Shown here: in pieces, positions 1-9,799 of the stretch | How the letters are laid out: the number at the start of each line of letters is the position of its first letter | Position numbering within the stretch: the first letter of the stretch is position 1 | Source of the DNA: Limnanthes douglasii subsp. nivea | Taxonomy: Eukaryota > Streptophyta > Magnoliopsida > Brassicales > Limnanthaceae | Assembly (NCBI GenBank): GCA_036936605.1 | Contig: JAUPFV010000005.1 | Span: forward strand, 75,280,885 to 75,344,884 | Length of the DNA stretch: 64,000 nt | Direction of reading: 5' to 3' | Notes under the pieces: model-generated | What the model was told of the DNA's origin: nothing | The model's input: only the letters and a program-made list of their open reading frames with translations | The model's database searches: none | Translations under genes and position numbers: made by a program

Positions 1-1240
1 GCCAAAGTAAAAAAGCACTAATTTTTTACGTTGAAAACGGACTATGCGGTCACTGTATTTAGAATTAAAGATAGAAAAATTATTAATCACTTTAACATGG
101 ATCAGCCATAAAGGTCTAGGTAAGAGTACTGGCTAAAAACTTTTTACCGCAAAAGTACTACATTAACAACAATGTGTCTTAAAATATAGAACTTCTTAAA
201 AGGTTTTATACATTTATATCGTTTGCGCATAGTCGAGTGGCTTACAACTAGTACTCTCTCATTAAAAACAATGTGCCTTAAAATATAGAGCTTTTAAAAA
301 GGTTTTATACATTTATATCGTTTGCGCATAGTTGAGTAGCTTACAACTAGTGATACTAAATTTATATCTTTGCGATTATCTTAAATAAGGGTAGCAAGCA
401 CACCCAAATACTCTTAAAGATAGTAATTAGGTTGTTTGCAATAAAAAATTCATAGGCTAATTTATACTACAATTTAAAAATAGGAACCCTATTAATGAGA
501 TAAACAACAATAATAAAAGCCTCAAACGAGAAATAAAAAATGTAGTTGAGACTGAGGCATGAGTGTAAGACTAGTCTCAATTATGTGTCTTTGTTTTCTC
601 TCTGCCCTACCATTTTGGGTAGATGAATAAGGACATGAATGCCTAAGTTGAATTCCATACTAAGTGGTATATGATATAAAGCCTTGATATTCACCACCAC
701 AATAAGTCTCCAAAATCTTGATTTTTCTTTCAAAAATTTACCTCAACCATTCTTTGAACCTATAGATTGGTTTTAAGTACATCACTATTCTTTTTCAAAA
801 GATAAATCCATGAGAATCTTGGAAAATTATCTAGAACGAGAATGTAATATTTGAAACCTTTTTTGTTGAGATCGGAGCAGGCCCCCAAAGACATGTATGA
901 ACAAGGTTAAATACATTAGTTGCATGAGAATTAGAAATAAGATAGGGTAACTCATATGACTTTACAAGTTGGCAGTAGTGACGTAACTTAGATTGTTCAC
1001 TAATACCATTTGCAATATTATATGTTTTTAGAATTTTTGCTAAAACTTCAAATGAGGGGTGGCCTAGTCTCATATGTCAACCCTCTATTCTTGACACATA
1101 ATTCTTAATACCTAAAATAGATCGAGAAACAAAAACTCTAGGAGTAAAAACTTGAGACTTAGATGACTTTTTAGTGCAATAGAGCCCTTTTTTAAATCTC
1201 CCTCTTAGTAGAATCTTCCCTCGTTTAATATAGAATATAT
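1..1240 (-). mobile_element. Copia-1: Ty1-copia pol fragment (pre-integrase and integrase)
   Basis: This is a degenerate minus-strand fragment of a Ty1-copia retrotransposon that once encoded the GAG-pre-integrase and integrase domains. Reading down from about 1200, the frame gives the pre-integrase stretch (SKRGLYC-type, then MRLGHPSFEVLAKIL at 1073-1029), a zinc-finger-like HYCQL segment and the start of the integrase core. The core continues at 830-540 through broken frames, with a GGEYQGF motif and STQNGRAERKQRHIIET, both classic copia integrase signatures carrying an acidic residue and the NGxAERK box. Around 430-380, RVFGCACYPYLR marks the integrase C-terminal region. Stops and frameshifts are frequent, so it is dead. 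No LTR is visible and the left end is cut by the window. Confidence 0.85.
161..356. repeat. Tandem duplication of a 99-bp unit inside Copia-1 integrase
   Basis: Two head-to-tail copies of a 99-bp unit start at 161 and 260 (cattaacaac and cattaaaaac) and stay alike through gtttgcgcatag to acaactagt. The period is a multiple of three (33 codons). On the minus strand it corresponds to the integrase C-terminal stretch that follows the CACYPYLR motif. This is a local duplication, not a satellite. Confidence 0.85.
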
Positions 1241-2299
1241 CAATTAGTGGAACATAGCATTATCAATTACCAATTATAATAGAAGGACGATAACATTTTA
1301 TAATTCTTGTAGATCATTTCACTAAATAGTAAAAACAAATACTTTGATAAAAAATCGTTCTCAAGATATTTGTGAACTTCTTAAACATGTACATATGGAA
1401 TCGATACAGGATAACTCAAAATATATGCAAAGTCATTTCTAAATATTTGGACGTTAGATCTTTTTGGACGAATTATGGTTATCTTTCTTGATTTAGCATA
1501 TCGGGTTGCTCTTTTACAATGCTCTTATTTTGTAGTTATAAATCGTTTTGAAGCTATCCTCTTGGATATGATAAACCAAGTAAATTTTCTAATTATACAT
1601 TAAGAATAATTTAGGCATAATGAATCCTAACTAAAGTAGTCGATGAATTATAAAGGTAATATTTAGTTTTGTAGGTTTATGTCATATATACTGTTTTTCT
1701 AAAATATTGGAAATAAATTATAACTCAAAACAAAAATTTATACAAACAAGTTTATGAGATATTCGTTAACCACAAAATATATGATACAACACCTCCTGGA
1801 CATTTAGGGGTAACATAGGTCAAGTTAAAGAGGCACAAATATCTTAATTGTTAGTTTGGAAAATGAGTGACAAAATTAGATAGTTGCATAAAATTAATTG
1901 ACCAAAAATGTATGTTACAAGTATGAGAATTGTATGATAAAACATAGTTTTAAAATGTGGATTGAGGAATATGTAAAGTATGGCAGTACAAAGAGCTAGT
2001 GTGGAAGATAATGAGGACTAAAGAGAATAAGACCTATTTGTACGTTGTCCTAAATATTGATGGGCTCTACATGAGTGGATCAGGTTAAAAATAAGTCATG
2101 GGTGGCGACATCAACTTCAATTAAAGAAAAGTTAAAGTTGTAAATATTTAAATTAGTTTAAGTGACTGTATATAATTGAAAGTTATATAATTGTTACAAC
2201 CACTCTAAATCATGTAGGTATACTATAGAGTGTACACTTTTTCAATGTCTATGAATATACAGAAAACTCTTTTATTTTTCTTGATTAAGTTTCTCGATT
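1241..2299. other. Unassigned AT-rich interval, probably including the 5' LTR of Copia-2
   Basis: I see no convincing coding sequence here. The right-hand part lies immediately upstream of a primer-binding site at 2300 and therefore probably includes the 5' LTR of Copia-2. A TATA-like stretch near 2170-2185 and T-rich sequence before 2290 fit that, but I cannot place the LTR start because no second LTR copy is present. Confidence 0.4.
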
Positions 2300-2311
2300 T
2301 GGTATCAGAGC
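2300..2311 (+). promoter_or_regulatory. Copia-2 primer-binding site (initiator tRNA-Met)
   Basis: The 12-mer tggtatcagagc is the standard complement to the 3' end of plant initiator tRNA-Met used by Ty1-copia elements to prime minus-strand DNA synthesis. It lies 70 bp before the gag start at 2382, as expected. Confidence 0.85.
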
Positions 2312-2381
2312 ATTTATGGCTAACACCACCTCTTATGTTTTGGTCTTCAATAAGGCTACCGTAAGATTTCTTTAACCCGAA

Positions 2382-3300
2382 ATGAACATGAACAACAAAT
2401 CTATGATTACTCAAATAGGTAACAACAACAATATCATGAAGTTGGACATAACTAATTTCCTGTCGTGGAAAGTCATGATCATCCATGTCATCAAAAGGAA
2501 TCACATGTATGACCACATTTCAAGTGAATCTTTATGGTTTCTTAAGGGTGTCACTGACTTTGTTGGGAACATGATTCAAAATCCTACACTTGAAGAATGG
2601 TACTATGAAAACCAACTCTTGCTATGGGGGTTGTTTACCCTTATATCTCCTGAAAGATCAGCTCACTTTTTAGATCAAGAATCTGCTAATAATTTGTGGA
2701 ATGTCTTAAAAGGATCTATTGCGCACAAACTAGAGCCAAAGTTACTTACTATAAGAGTGAGTTCCAAAAAAACAAGAAAAAAGAACAAACCACAGAAGAC
2801 TACCAAGCCAAGATGTTGTTAACTGTTGATAATCTTGTAGTAGCAGGGTGCACTGTCACCATTGATGACCTAATTCCACAAGTTCGTCTTGATCAAGACT
2901 CATACTATACTCTTATAGTCGTGAGCCTATCTCACAAAGACATTATAAACTAGGTTGATTTATACACTCCACTTTTAACTTTTGAGAGCATATTAGATCA
3001 ATTACATAGTCTGAAATTTGCTATAGCCAACCTTACTCTGGTTGCTACCAATATCAGTTCGAACATAGAAAATAAGTCACAAGATGGTAATCACAACAAT
3101 ACCTATACTAGAGGTCAAAGCTCATATCCTAGAGGAAATAGTCGTAGTAATAGAAAGAATCATTATAATGGCAAAATTACGTATAATATAGTTATAGAGG
3201 ACGTGGAGGCAGATACTGCCCAAATAAACCTACTTGCCAAATTTATGGCAAGTTTGTTCATGCTGCACCAACCAAATATTAAAGGGATGATCCTAATGTT
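2382..3300 (+). pseudogene. Copia-2 gag (broken)
   Basis: This encodes a remnant copia capsid protein. The first frame (2382-2822) begins MNMNNKSMITQIGNN and shows the plant copia gag pattern: a FLSWKVMI motif, an ARRAY-like WxxL stretch and LWGLFTLISPE. A frameshift near 2760 moves the frame to 2696-2953, where TTEDYQAKMLLTVDNL and DLIPQVRLDQDSYYTLI continue the UBN2-like gag domain. A TAG at 2951 interrupts that frame, which then runs on to an asparagine-, glycine- and arginine-rich tail (TRGQSSYPRGNSRSNRKN). A decayed zinc knuckle follows near 3225-3290 (PTCQIYGKFVHAAPTKY), in which only part of the CCHC pattern survives. It is non-functional. Protease follows directly downstream. Confidence 0.85.
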
Positions 3301-3389
3301 ATGATCTCCATACCTGGTGAGCAACAACAACTACAACAAAACATAAATCAGACATACTATGGTGCTCTTTTTGCTGAATCAAGAGCCAA

Positions 3390-3820
3390 GTAATGATTCA
3401 ACATGGTATGTTAATTCTGAAGCAACACACCATGTTACTCATAACACAACTTTAAGAAACCAAAGGGTTGATTATGAAGGTAAGGTCTTTGTCAGACTTT
3501 AGAATGAACATAACTACCTAATCGAAAAAGTTGGCAACTCTAGTATTCTTATAATTGATAACTAAAAATTCTCCCTTAAAAATATATTTCATGTGTCTAA
3601 TATTTCTTAAACTTTACTTTATGTTTCTCAACTAACTACAACCAATCCTGTTTATTTTGACTACATTAAGAATTTTTATTTTGTTAAGGCTTTAGACGTA
3701 GAGAATATTCTACTAACAGGGAGATCTAAAAGAGGGCTCTATTGCATTGAGAATTCATCTAAATCTCAAGTTTCTATTCCTAGTGTTCTAGGTATTAAGA
3801 TTATATGTCAAAAATATGGT
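3390..3820 (+). pseudogene. Copia-2 protease and pre-integrase (broken)
   Basis: This is the remnant of a copia aspartic protease followed by the pre-integrase region. The retropepsin site that normally reads DSGATHHVT appears as VNSEATHHVT near 3405-3440, so the catalytic aspartate is Asn and the Gly is Glu. Downstream, NIFHVSNIS and LLYVSQLTT match the protease C-terminal pattern, and LLTGRSKRGLYCIE near 3710-3750 matches the pre-integrase region of Copia-1 in the same window. The homology stops near 3820, before the LGHPS motif, where a different sequence begins. Several in-frame stops are present. Confidence 0.85.
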
Positions 3821-3983
3821 GGTTTCTAGGTTGTTCTCTATGGCGCACAAGCTTCCTGTTGCGTCAAGGACAAATGCTTGACTTCAATCGGGAAGGTTCG
3901 TCTCTCGAGTCTCCATTTCGATTCCGAATCTAGTTACCTACCACCATTAGAAAGTGTTTATTCACAATTTTGTGACATACATA

Positions 3984-4680
3984 GGTTCCCACAGATAACG
4001 TCAAATTCGCTGGAGATATATCCTCCCAAAATATATAACAAAGTGATGTCTTGGAAGATCTAGAAAGAATAAGTATATTATTATTAGTCCCTTTGGTTCT
4101 ATTTATACAAGTTTTCAACCATGATCCACTTTCTCCACTCTCTTTGCTATTAATTGCATAATTTTTTATTTAAATGTGCTTTAGTGTAATTTAATACATG
4201 ACCCACTATTTGAACCGTTACTACACAAGTTCGATAGTGTCCGTTTTGAGGGGGTATGACTTTAATAACTGTTCCTCTACCGATGAACAGCTTTCGGAAT
4301 GCATCCTTGTCGCTTGGCAAACTTATTGTGTTGTCCTCCTTACCACTCGGGTTACTTGCTTAGCCGACCATTACTTTCTTACCGGTTTGTTTTAAGCTTG
4401 ACTTTAGTTTACCGAGAGGAATGGTTATGTCATTTGTTCAGTAAGCTTTCCCGCATTCTACTTGTAGTTGGTCAGCAATCCATCCTTGGTTTTTTCTTTT
4501 CTAATCCAAAGAATTTGTCTTGCCTAAGGTGTACGACTTTATCAAATGTAACTATTGCAAGTAAGGACAACTCACTTTCAATTTCTCCTCTCAATGCACA
4601 ATTTATCCAATTAAGTTCACCATCTTGCTATATGAAACATTAATATTAACTAATATCGCATGTACGTTAAAATAACATCA
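3984..4680 (-). mobile_element. Probable gypsy LTR remnant with primer-binding site (minus)
   Basis: On the minus strand, 4010-3984 contains a motif resembling the PBS and leader of Tat-type gypsy elements (TTGACGTTATCTGTGGGAAC; many relatives read TTGGCGCCGTCTGTGGGAAC). Immediately upstream on that strand a sequence ending CTCCA (plus-strand tg at 4011) would be the LTR 3' end. A TATAAATAG box near 4115-4107 sits at a plausible distance before that end. The LTR start is not defined; 4680 is a guess. The 150 bp beyond the PBS (3983-3831) would be the 5' leader, with no gag recognisable. Confidence 0.38.
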
Positions 4681-5568
4681 AACTATGTGATAAGGGTCAC
4701 TAAATTTAGCCATTAACCTTTGTGAGTGTCAAGCAAAAACTGACTAATTTCCTATCATTCCAAATTAAAACAACGAGTCAAGTTACCAACTATTTGTGTA
4801 GTTAGTTACAACATAGATTATTTTGATATAAATACACTACTTGTGGCATATTACTAATATTCAACTCCAAGTGATAGTACATCGAATACATGAAGATTGA
4901 ACTTAAAAAGATCTGATTAACCCTGTACTTCGTCTGCAATACTAGTTTCACTGGACTAAATGGATTCCTCAATTTGTAATATATCTTTCTTCAGATTCAA
5001 AAATATCTTGAGAATCATTAAAATCTCTCGAGAACAAGTAAGATCTAAGTAATAGATAATCTATTCCATTTATTAGTCAACCCACTTATTTTTTCATCTT
5101 CTATTTATATAAATAAAATTATTTTTGTTGGTTTTTTTTTATCCTTATTCTTCAGCGATGACCACGTATGAAAAAAAGACTAACAAAAGTCAATACAAAT
5201 ACAACAAAAATGACAGTTTTGTATAAAAATAACATCGCGATCGTTTTGAAATCTAAATCACCAATATTCAAAACTAAATCTAAATCGCCAATAATAATTT
5301 TAATATCTAAATCACCAATATCTAAAACTAAATCTAAAATATATTATTTTCATTTATAATTTTTTTCCAGAACTATTCATAGTAGTTTCAAGTTATTTGT
5401 TTTGTGTGTGCTTTGTAAGTTTGCAGGTTTATAGTATGTTGAACTTATATTTTCAAAAAGGAGTCACTCGTCACGAATCATGAAATCTTTTCAATCCGGA
5501 GAAGCTTCAAGATCAAACATTATACAGTTGCTGCTGATTTGGCTGAGCTATGAGATGTAAGGAAAATT
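4681..5568. other. Unassigned AT-rich interval
   Basis: No coding or structural feature is recognised apart from the short tandem repeat at 5251-5338. Small open frames here are AT-rich and resemble no family I know. Confidence 0.5.
5251..5338. repeat. Short imperfect tandem repeat (about 27 bp, 3 copies)
   Basis: The phrase atctaaatcaccaatat followed by aaaactaa recurs about three times with small changes (cgccaat, taatttta). It produces a lysine- and serine-rich pseudo-ORF (KSKSPI repeats) that I regard as a by-product of the repeat. Confidence 0.7.
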
Positions 5569-5936
5569 TGGTCAATAAACCTTTGATTTCGAGATACGAA
5601 ATAAGGTGGGTTGAGATAGAAACAGAAACTACTGAAGAAGATAATAGAGTTTTGAAATATTTACAACATCTTTTCCATGACAAAATCTATAACTCCCTTA
5701 CAAGAGATAAGTAGGGTCGTCGCTGTTATTGTTCTCCTTCTACTAATGAGGATCAATGTACATATAGTGAAGAAGTATCCGCCTCTTTTGAAATGAAGAA
5801 TTATCTCCAAATCAAAAATCATATCAGGCGTCGGCATACCCACATGGCCAAATGTACAAACAGAGTCTCAACTCCTATGAGAGAGGATGAGCCATCCTAA
5901 ACGAATCCACCCGAATGGATTTTCACTTCCTTATCA
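5569..5936 (-). repeat. Tat-1 candidate 3' LTR
   Basis: The right end is well supported. On the minus strand a purine tract (AACTAAGGGGGCTAC, plus 5937-5951) is followed at 5936 by TGATAAGGAAG, matching the LTR starts of Tat-3 (TGATATGGAAG) and Tat-2 (TGATAGGG). The left end at 5569 is inferred from a GACCA terminus and a length of 368 bp, close to the 369 bp of the Tat-2 5' LTR. The interior does not resemble the Tat-3 LTR, so the left end is uncertain. Confidence 0.42.
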
Positions 5937-5951
5937 GTAGCCCCCTTAGTT
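5937..5951 (-). promoter_or_regulatory. Tat-1 polypurine tract
   Basis: On the minus strand this reads AACTAAGGGGGCTAC directly before the LTR start TGATAAGG. The Tat-3 (AACTAGGGAGGCTAC) and Tat-2 (AGCTAAGGGGGCTAAT) tracts are nearly the same, which supports plus-strand priming at this point in all three. Confidence 0.7.
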
Positions 5952-6907
5952 CTTATTCCAGTAAATGAATGAGAACTAATTAACTTTGAATCTTGTCAAA
6001 AGCAATAATAACTTCCCCTTCCATAATTTGACGCGAACCGATTACGTTGGTACATCGAAGTTCATCCACATATAATCATTCATTCCTCGAATAAAATCTG
6101 AAACAAAAATATTAAAGCTAGAAGTCAATTTATTTTGAAAACGAATCATGCCTCCCTAGGTGATAGGCTTACACCTAAGCTCATATTTGAACCCATAACC
6201 ACGCAACCGATTCAAATTCAGCCCAATTAACATAAGTCTTTTCCACTTCTGCACATGTCTTTCTTTCTCCTATAAATCCTTCTGCAACTCATACTTTGTT
6301 TCACAAACAAGATTCTTTGAGAGAAAAACATAGAAAATCTCCTAACTTTTGCTACCTTCAACGATTTCTTCAAACTTTTTGATTACTTCCACCAGAAAAG
6401 TCATATTTTCCGATCAATCTTCAATTTGTTTATTAGAAAACACCCAAGATCCAGAAGATTCAAGGCCAGAATTCCCAAAAAACCAAAATCCCCAGCACCT
6501 GACAACAATTCCGACTTCAGAGCTTACAATTACTTTTGCATAAGCGAAATAGCAAACAAATATAGAGCTGCTGGGTTGATAAGAAACAGTCTCATCAGAA
6601 CATCCACAAAGACCATTTAATATGGTAACGTCGACCCCTCTAATGCCCAGAACACCTCAAATTTTTACTTTTCATACTAAATCATCGCCTCAAATTGGTG
6701 GTGAATCAAGAAAATCTGCTTTGAAATAATCTGTTTGAAATAATCTGAAGCAACCCTTTCCTCAACTTATCCCCATCAAGCTCCTAGAAAAAGAACTTTT
6801 ATAGCGATTGGAGAAAATGACGATGCTACATAAAATCCTTCTGCCAAATATCCTCCCCTGAGGGAGATTTTTGAGGAAGTCTCATTATCTCAACAAAGTC
6901 CCTTAAA

Positions 6908-6923
6908 GAACCCCCCCCCCCCC
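6908..6923. repeat. Poly-C tract within the antisense ORF
   Basis: A run of about 14 consecutive C residues lies in the linker region of the Tat-1 antisense ORF and shifts its reading frame. It probably arose by slippage. Confidence 0.9.
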
Positions 6924-7163
6924 ACAACTAAGAGACGAGGCACCAGAAGTAGAGGAAGTTGATTCCGATGCTACTCAATCAGAAAATGAAGCTGACTCTG
7001 ATGAGGAAGTCTCAAAAGAATCAGAGAATGCTAAAGAGAAAAACGTCTGCAAGCCAAGGAAAAAGAAGGCTCTAATTACTATATCTAATGAAGAAAGAGC
7101 AACTATTGGTGAGAACTTAAGATCTTTTGATGCTGATTATATCGTTGAATTAAAAAAAATCAG

Positions 7164-7208
7164 ACACACACGCACGCACGCACACACACGCACACACGCA
7201 CACACGCA

Positions 7209-7247
<39 letters not shown>

Positions 7248-7415
7248 GCACACGCACACGCACACGCACACGCACACGCACACGCACACGCACACGCACA
7301 CGCACACGCACACGCACACGCACACGCACACGCACACGCACACACACACGCACACGCCCACGCGCACGCCCACGCGCGCGCACACGCGCACACACACACA
7401 CACACACACACACAT
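7164..7415. repeat. (CACACG)n / (CA)n microsatellite
   Basis: About 250 bp of CA- and CG-containing repeats, mainly the hexamer cacacg, ends in pure CA at 7390-7414. From 7164 to 7357 it alternates purine and pyrimidine without a break. It sits exactly where the Tat-3 antisense ORF has ordinary coding sequence after YIIELKM, so it expanded inside the Tat-1 ORF. Cys/Val or Thr/His repeat frames across it are artefacts. Confidence 0.95.
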
Positions 7416-9316
7416 CAACATCACACATGTCTAAAATTCCGATCAGCATCAAACATTTCATATGTTTGACAAAATTATCCAAGGGACCAAAACTTCCATT
7501 TTACTACCTCACCTTAGATGATGACCTAAAAATCATTGATGACCTTCTGGAGGCGGACACGTGTTGGAAGAAAAATTTATCTTCATCTCAAGAGCATGGG
7601 AAAAGGGTAAAGAAATATCTGAAGCCAACCCATCGAAATTGAATCTCGCCTGGAGAAGCAGTCGTAAGTATTATAATAAAATTCTTCTTAAATAAAATAT
7701 TATAATTGTTGTTACCCCCATTCACTATCCACTTATATGTTCCTATCATAAATTCTGAGGCGCTACGCCATCCATCGAGCAAAAGCCAAATAAATATTCA
7801 TTAAGCTTGATGTCACCTACCTAAAAAAAGGTAAAAAAGGACAAAAAGGCAGCTAGTACATTTGGTTCTAGCCCTAAAACAAATCCAAAGCCCAAACGCT
7901 CAAAAAGAAAAACAAAGGAAAACACACTTTATACCATCGAAGAAGGATTCAGAGGGAGAACCTTATCCAAAAAAGAAAAGAAAACTGTTATACCCTCGGA
8001 AAAAAAAAAGTTCCACTAGTTCCCAGAAGAAATGGAAGAAGAAGATAGTTGCAACCATCAAAGACATAATATTTGATGACAATGACGTCATAGTTTCTGG
8101 GATTCAACAAAGTCTTCGAAAAGAAAAGGAAACAATTGGTAAAGATGCTGCAATTGCTATATCAGATAATCAAAATGACGATCACTTCGATCACGATAGT
8201 TTTATCAATTTCAATGAATCACAAGAACTTATCAGATAAGAAGATCATTTTATTCAAGAAGTTCAAACTCGTCTACACAATTTTGGTAGAAAATCTGCAA
8301 CCTGTGCTTCATAAATATCTCTTGAAATCATTGTTCCTATTGTACCTACGAATTATTTGGATCTCATTCCTTGACCTAGTCCAGTATTTTTTCCTCTTGT
8401 TGCACCAAACACAGATGCCCTTGCTACTCTTCAGCCATTCTTCAATCTCAAAACTGCAGTGAAAACACTTACTCAAGAAATTGAAGCTTCTGAAAGTCAT
8501 CTGAAGCGACTGGCTAAAGATATGGTTCGCTAGAAAGAAACTGCTAAAGCTAAGAAATAGTTGAGGGAAAAATTTCAAAACCATATGATAAATCAATTTC
8601 ATGGATTCGAAATGGCAAGGTCTGAGCTTATTAGAGGACTCGTATTTATCAAATGGAATTTATGAGAGGAGCATCGAACTAAAAAATATAATCTATATAC
8701 TTCTCATCAAGAAGAGATAGATCGACTCAAGACTAAACACCCTGAGGACTTGGCTGCTGAGAAGAAAAAATTTGATGAGCTTCAAAATTCTCTTACCAAA
8801 ATTGAAGCAGAAAAGAAAACGTTGACTGAGGAGATATCCACGTTGAGGACCAATTTTGAGAATGAGAAATAACTTGATGTCACTGCTGCAAAAGATGAAT
8901 GCACCTAGGACATGTTCACAGCTATAAAAATGGTAAAGAAGAGAATTCCATCACCCTTCTTTGAGAAATTCATGCAACATATCCTAAGATAAACCTTTCT
9001 AGCTTCTGGAATGACATTCCTATCAAACGACACCCCAACGAAACCTTCGGTCCTATCTCAAGTTCATCATCTGTAGAAGAATCATCCAAAGAGGAGTCAT
9101 CTGAATGATTTTATTATCCTTCGAATTTATGTTATCTTTTATGTATTTGTCATATGAGTACCATAACCCTTGTACTCGTCTAATTATTCTAAATGACAAA
9201 TGTTTTTACTTATATTTCATATTTACCATCAAGTTATGTGATCATTTATTTATGTTAACTATTTGAACTTAAAACGTAATAAAATACTTTAAATTATTTT
9301 TGCAAAATATAATCCC

Positions 9317-9500
9317 TCGAATATTATAGTGCATTATATGAATGTGGCACATCGAAAATCATAGTGTGTTTATTGAACGTAGCACATCGAAAATCACAAT
9401 GAGATTATTGAACGTAGCAGATCGAAAATCATATTGCATTTATTGGCTGTAGCACTTCGAATATCATAGTGTGTTTATTGGACGTAGCACTTCGAATATG
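9317..9500. repeat. 35-bp tandem repeats between Tat-1 integrase and antisense ORF
   Basis: About 4.5 copies of a 35-bp unit (gcacatcgaaaatcatag followed by tgtttattgaacgta), with one more degenerate copy at the left. It lies in the gap where pol transcription on one strand and antisense-ORF transcription on the other would meet. A diverged counterpart occupies the same place in Tat-3 (39200-39460). Confidence 0.85.
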
Positions 9501-9799
9501 GTTGTTTCTTCGAAAAGTGTAATAAACACTTCGGAAAATTCTATTCTTGATCAACCTCAAAGATGATCACTCTTTGATGAGTTATCAAGATAGTTTAAAT
9601 AAACACTTGCAAACAACCATTAGCCAAAAATGCATTTTATTGATAATATTGAATATGTACATAGCGCCTCGTTAAAATGTTCCTGGGCCAATAGGGTAGA
9701 AAGGAGTACGCTATTCAACCAAACGAAATAAACTTAAAATACAATCATAGCTACTCGTAGTACAACTGCATGTGTTTTATATTCCACGGGTGTTGAAGC

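Larger units (their letters stand above)
6349..9108 (+). pseudogene. Tat-1 antisense ORF: Transposase_28-like, coiled-coil protein (broken)
   Basis: This is a coding remnant on the strand opposite to Tat-1 pol. An N-terminal part (near 6430-6620) has KPKSPAPDNN and YRAAGLIRN segments. It is followed by an acidic linker and by KKKALITISNEERATIGENL near 7060-7120, then the gypsy-associated Transposase_28-like region (ISIKHFICLTKLSKGPKLPFYY, LKIIDDLLEAD, at 7427-7630). A lysine-rich basic stretch (7862-8060) and an acidic tract follow, then long heptad-like helices (8460-8880, e.g. QEEIDRLKTKH, LTKIEAEKKTLTEEI). The C-terminus is serine- and glutamate-rich, ending EESSKEESSE at a TGA (9106-9108), and is shared with the Tat-3 copy (EESSEDELSE). 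A 250-bp CA/CG microsatellite splits the domain. The molecular role is unknown. Confidence 0.75.

Noticed and set aside
1260..1620. Plus-strand phrase HFIILVDHFTK suggesting a gypsy integrase
   Set aside because: Only a few residues match and the following sequence has none of the expected DNGxxF or QANGQ motifs.
5168..5359. Lysine- and serine-rich small ORF (KSKSPI repeats)
   Set aside because: It follows a short tandem repeat; no homology recognised.
7137..7482. Several overlapping open frames rich in Cys/Val, Ala/Cys or Arg/Val
   Set aside because: They are translations of the CA/CG microsatellite in three frames; no gene.
7588..8602. Minus-strand ORFs at 7588-7782 and 8309-8602
   Set aside because: Shadows of the plus-strand antisense protein of Tat-1, whose motifs match Tat-3 on the plus strand.
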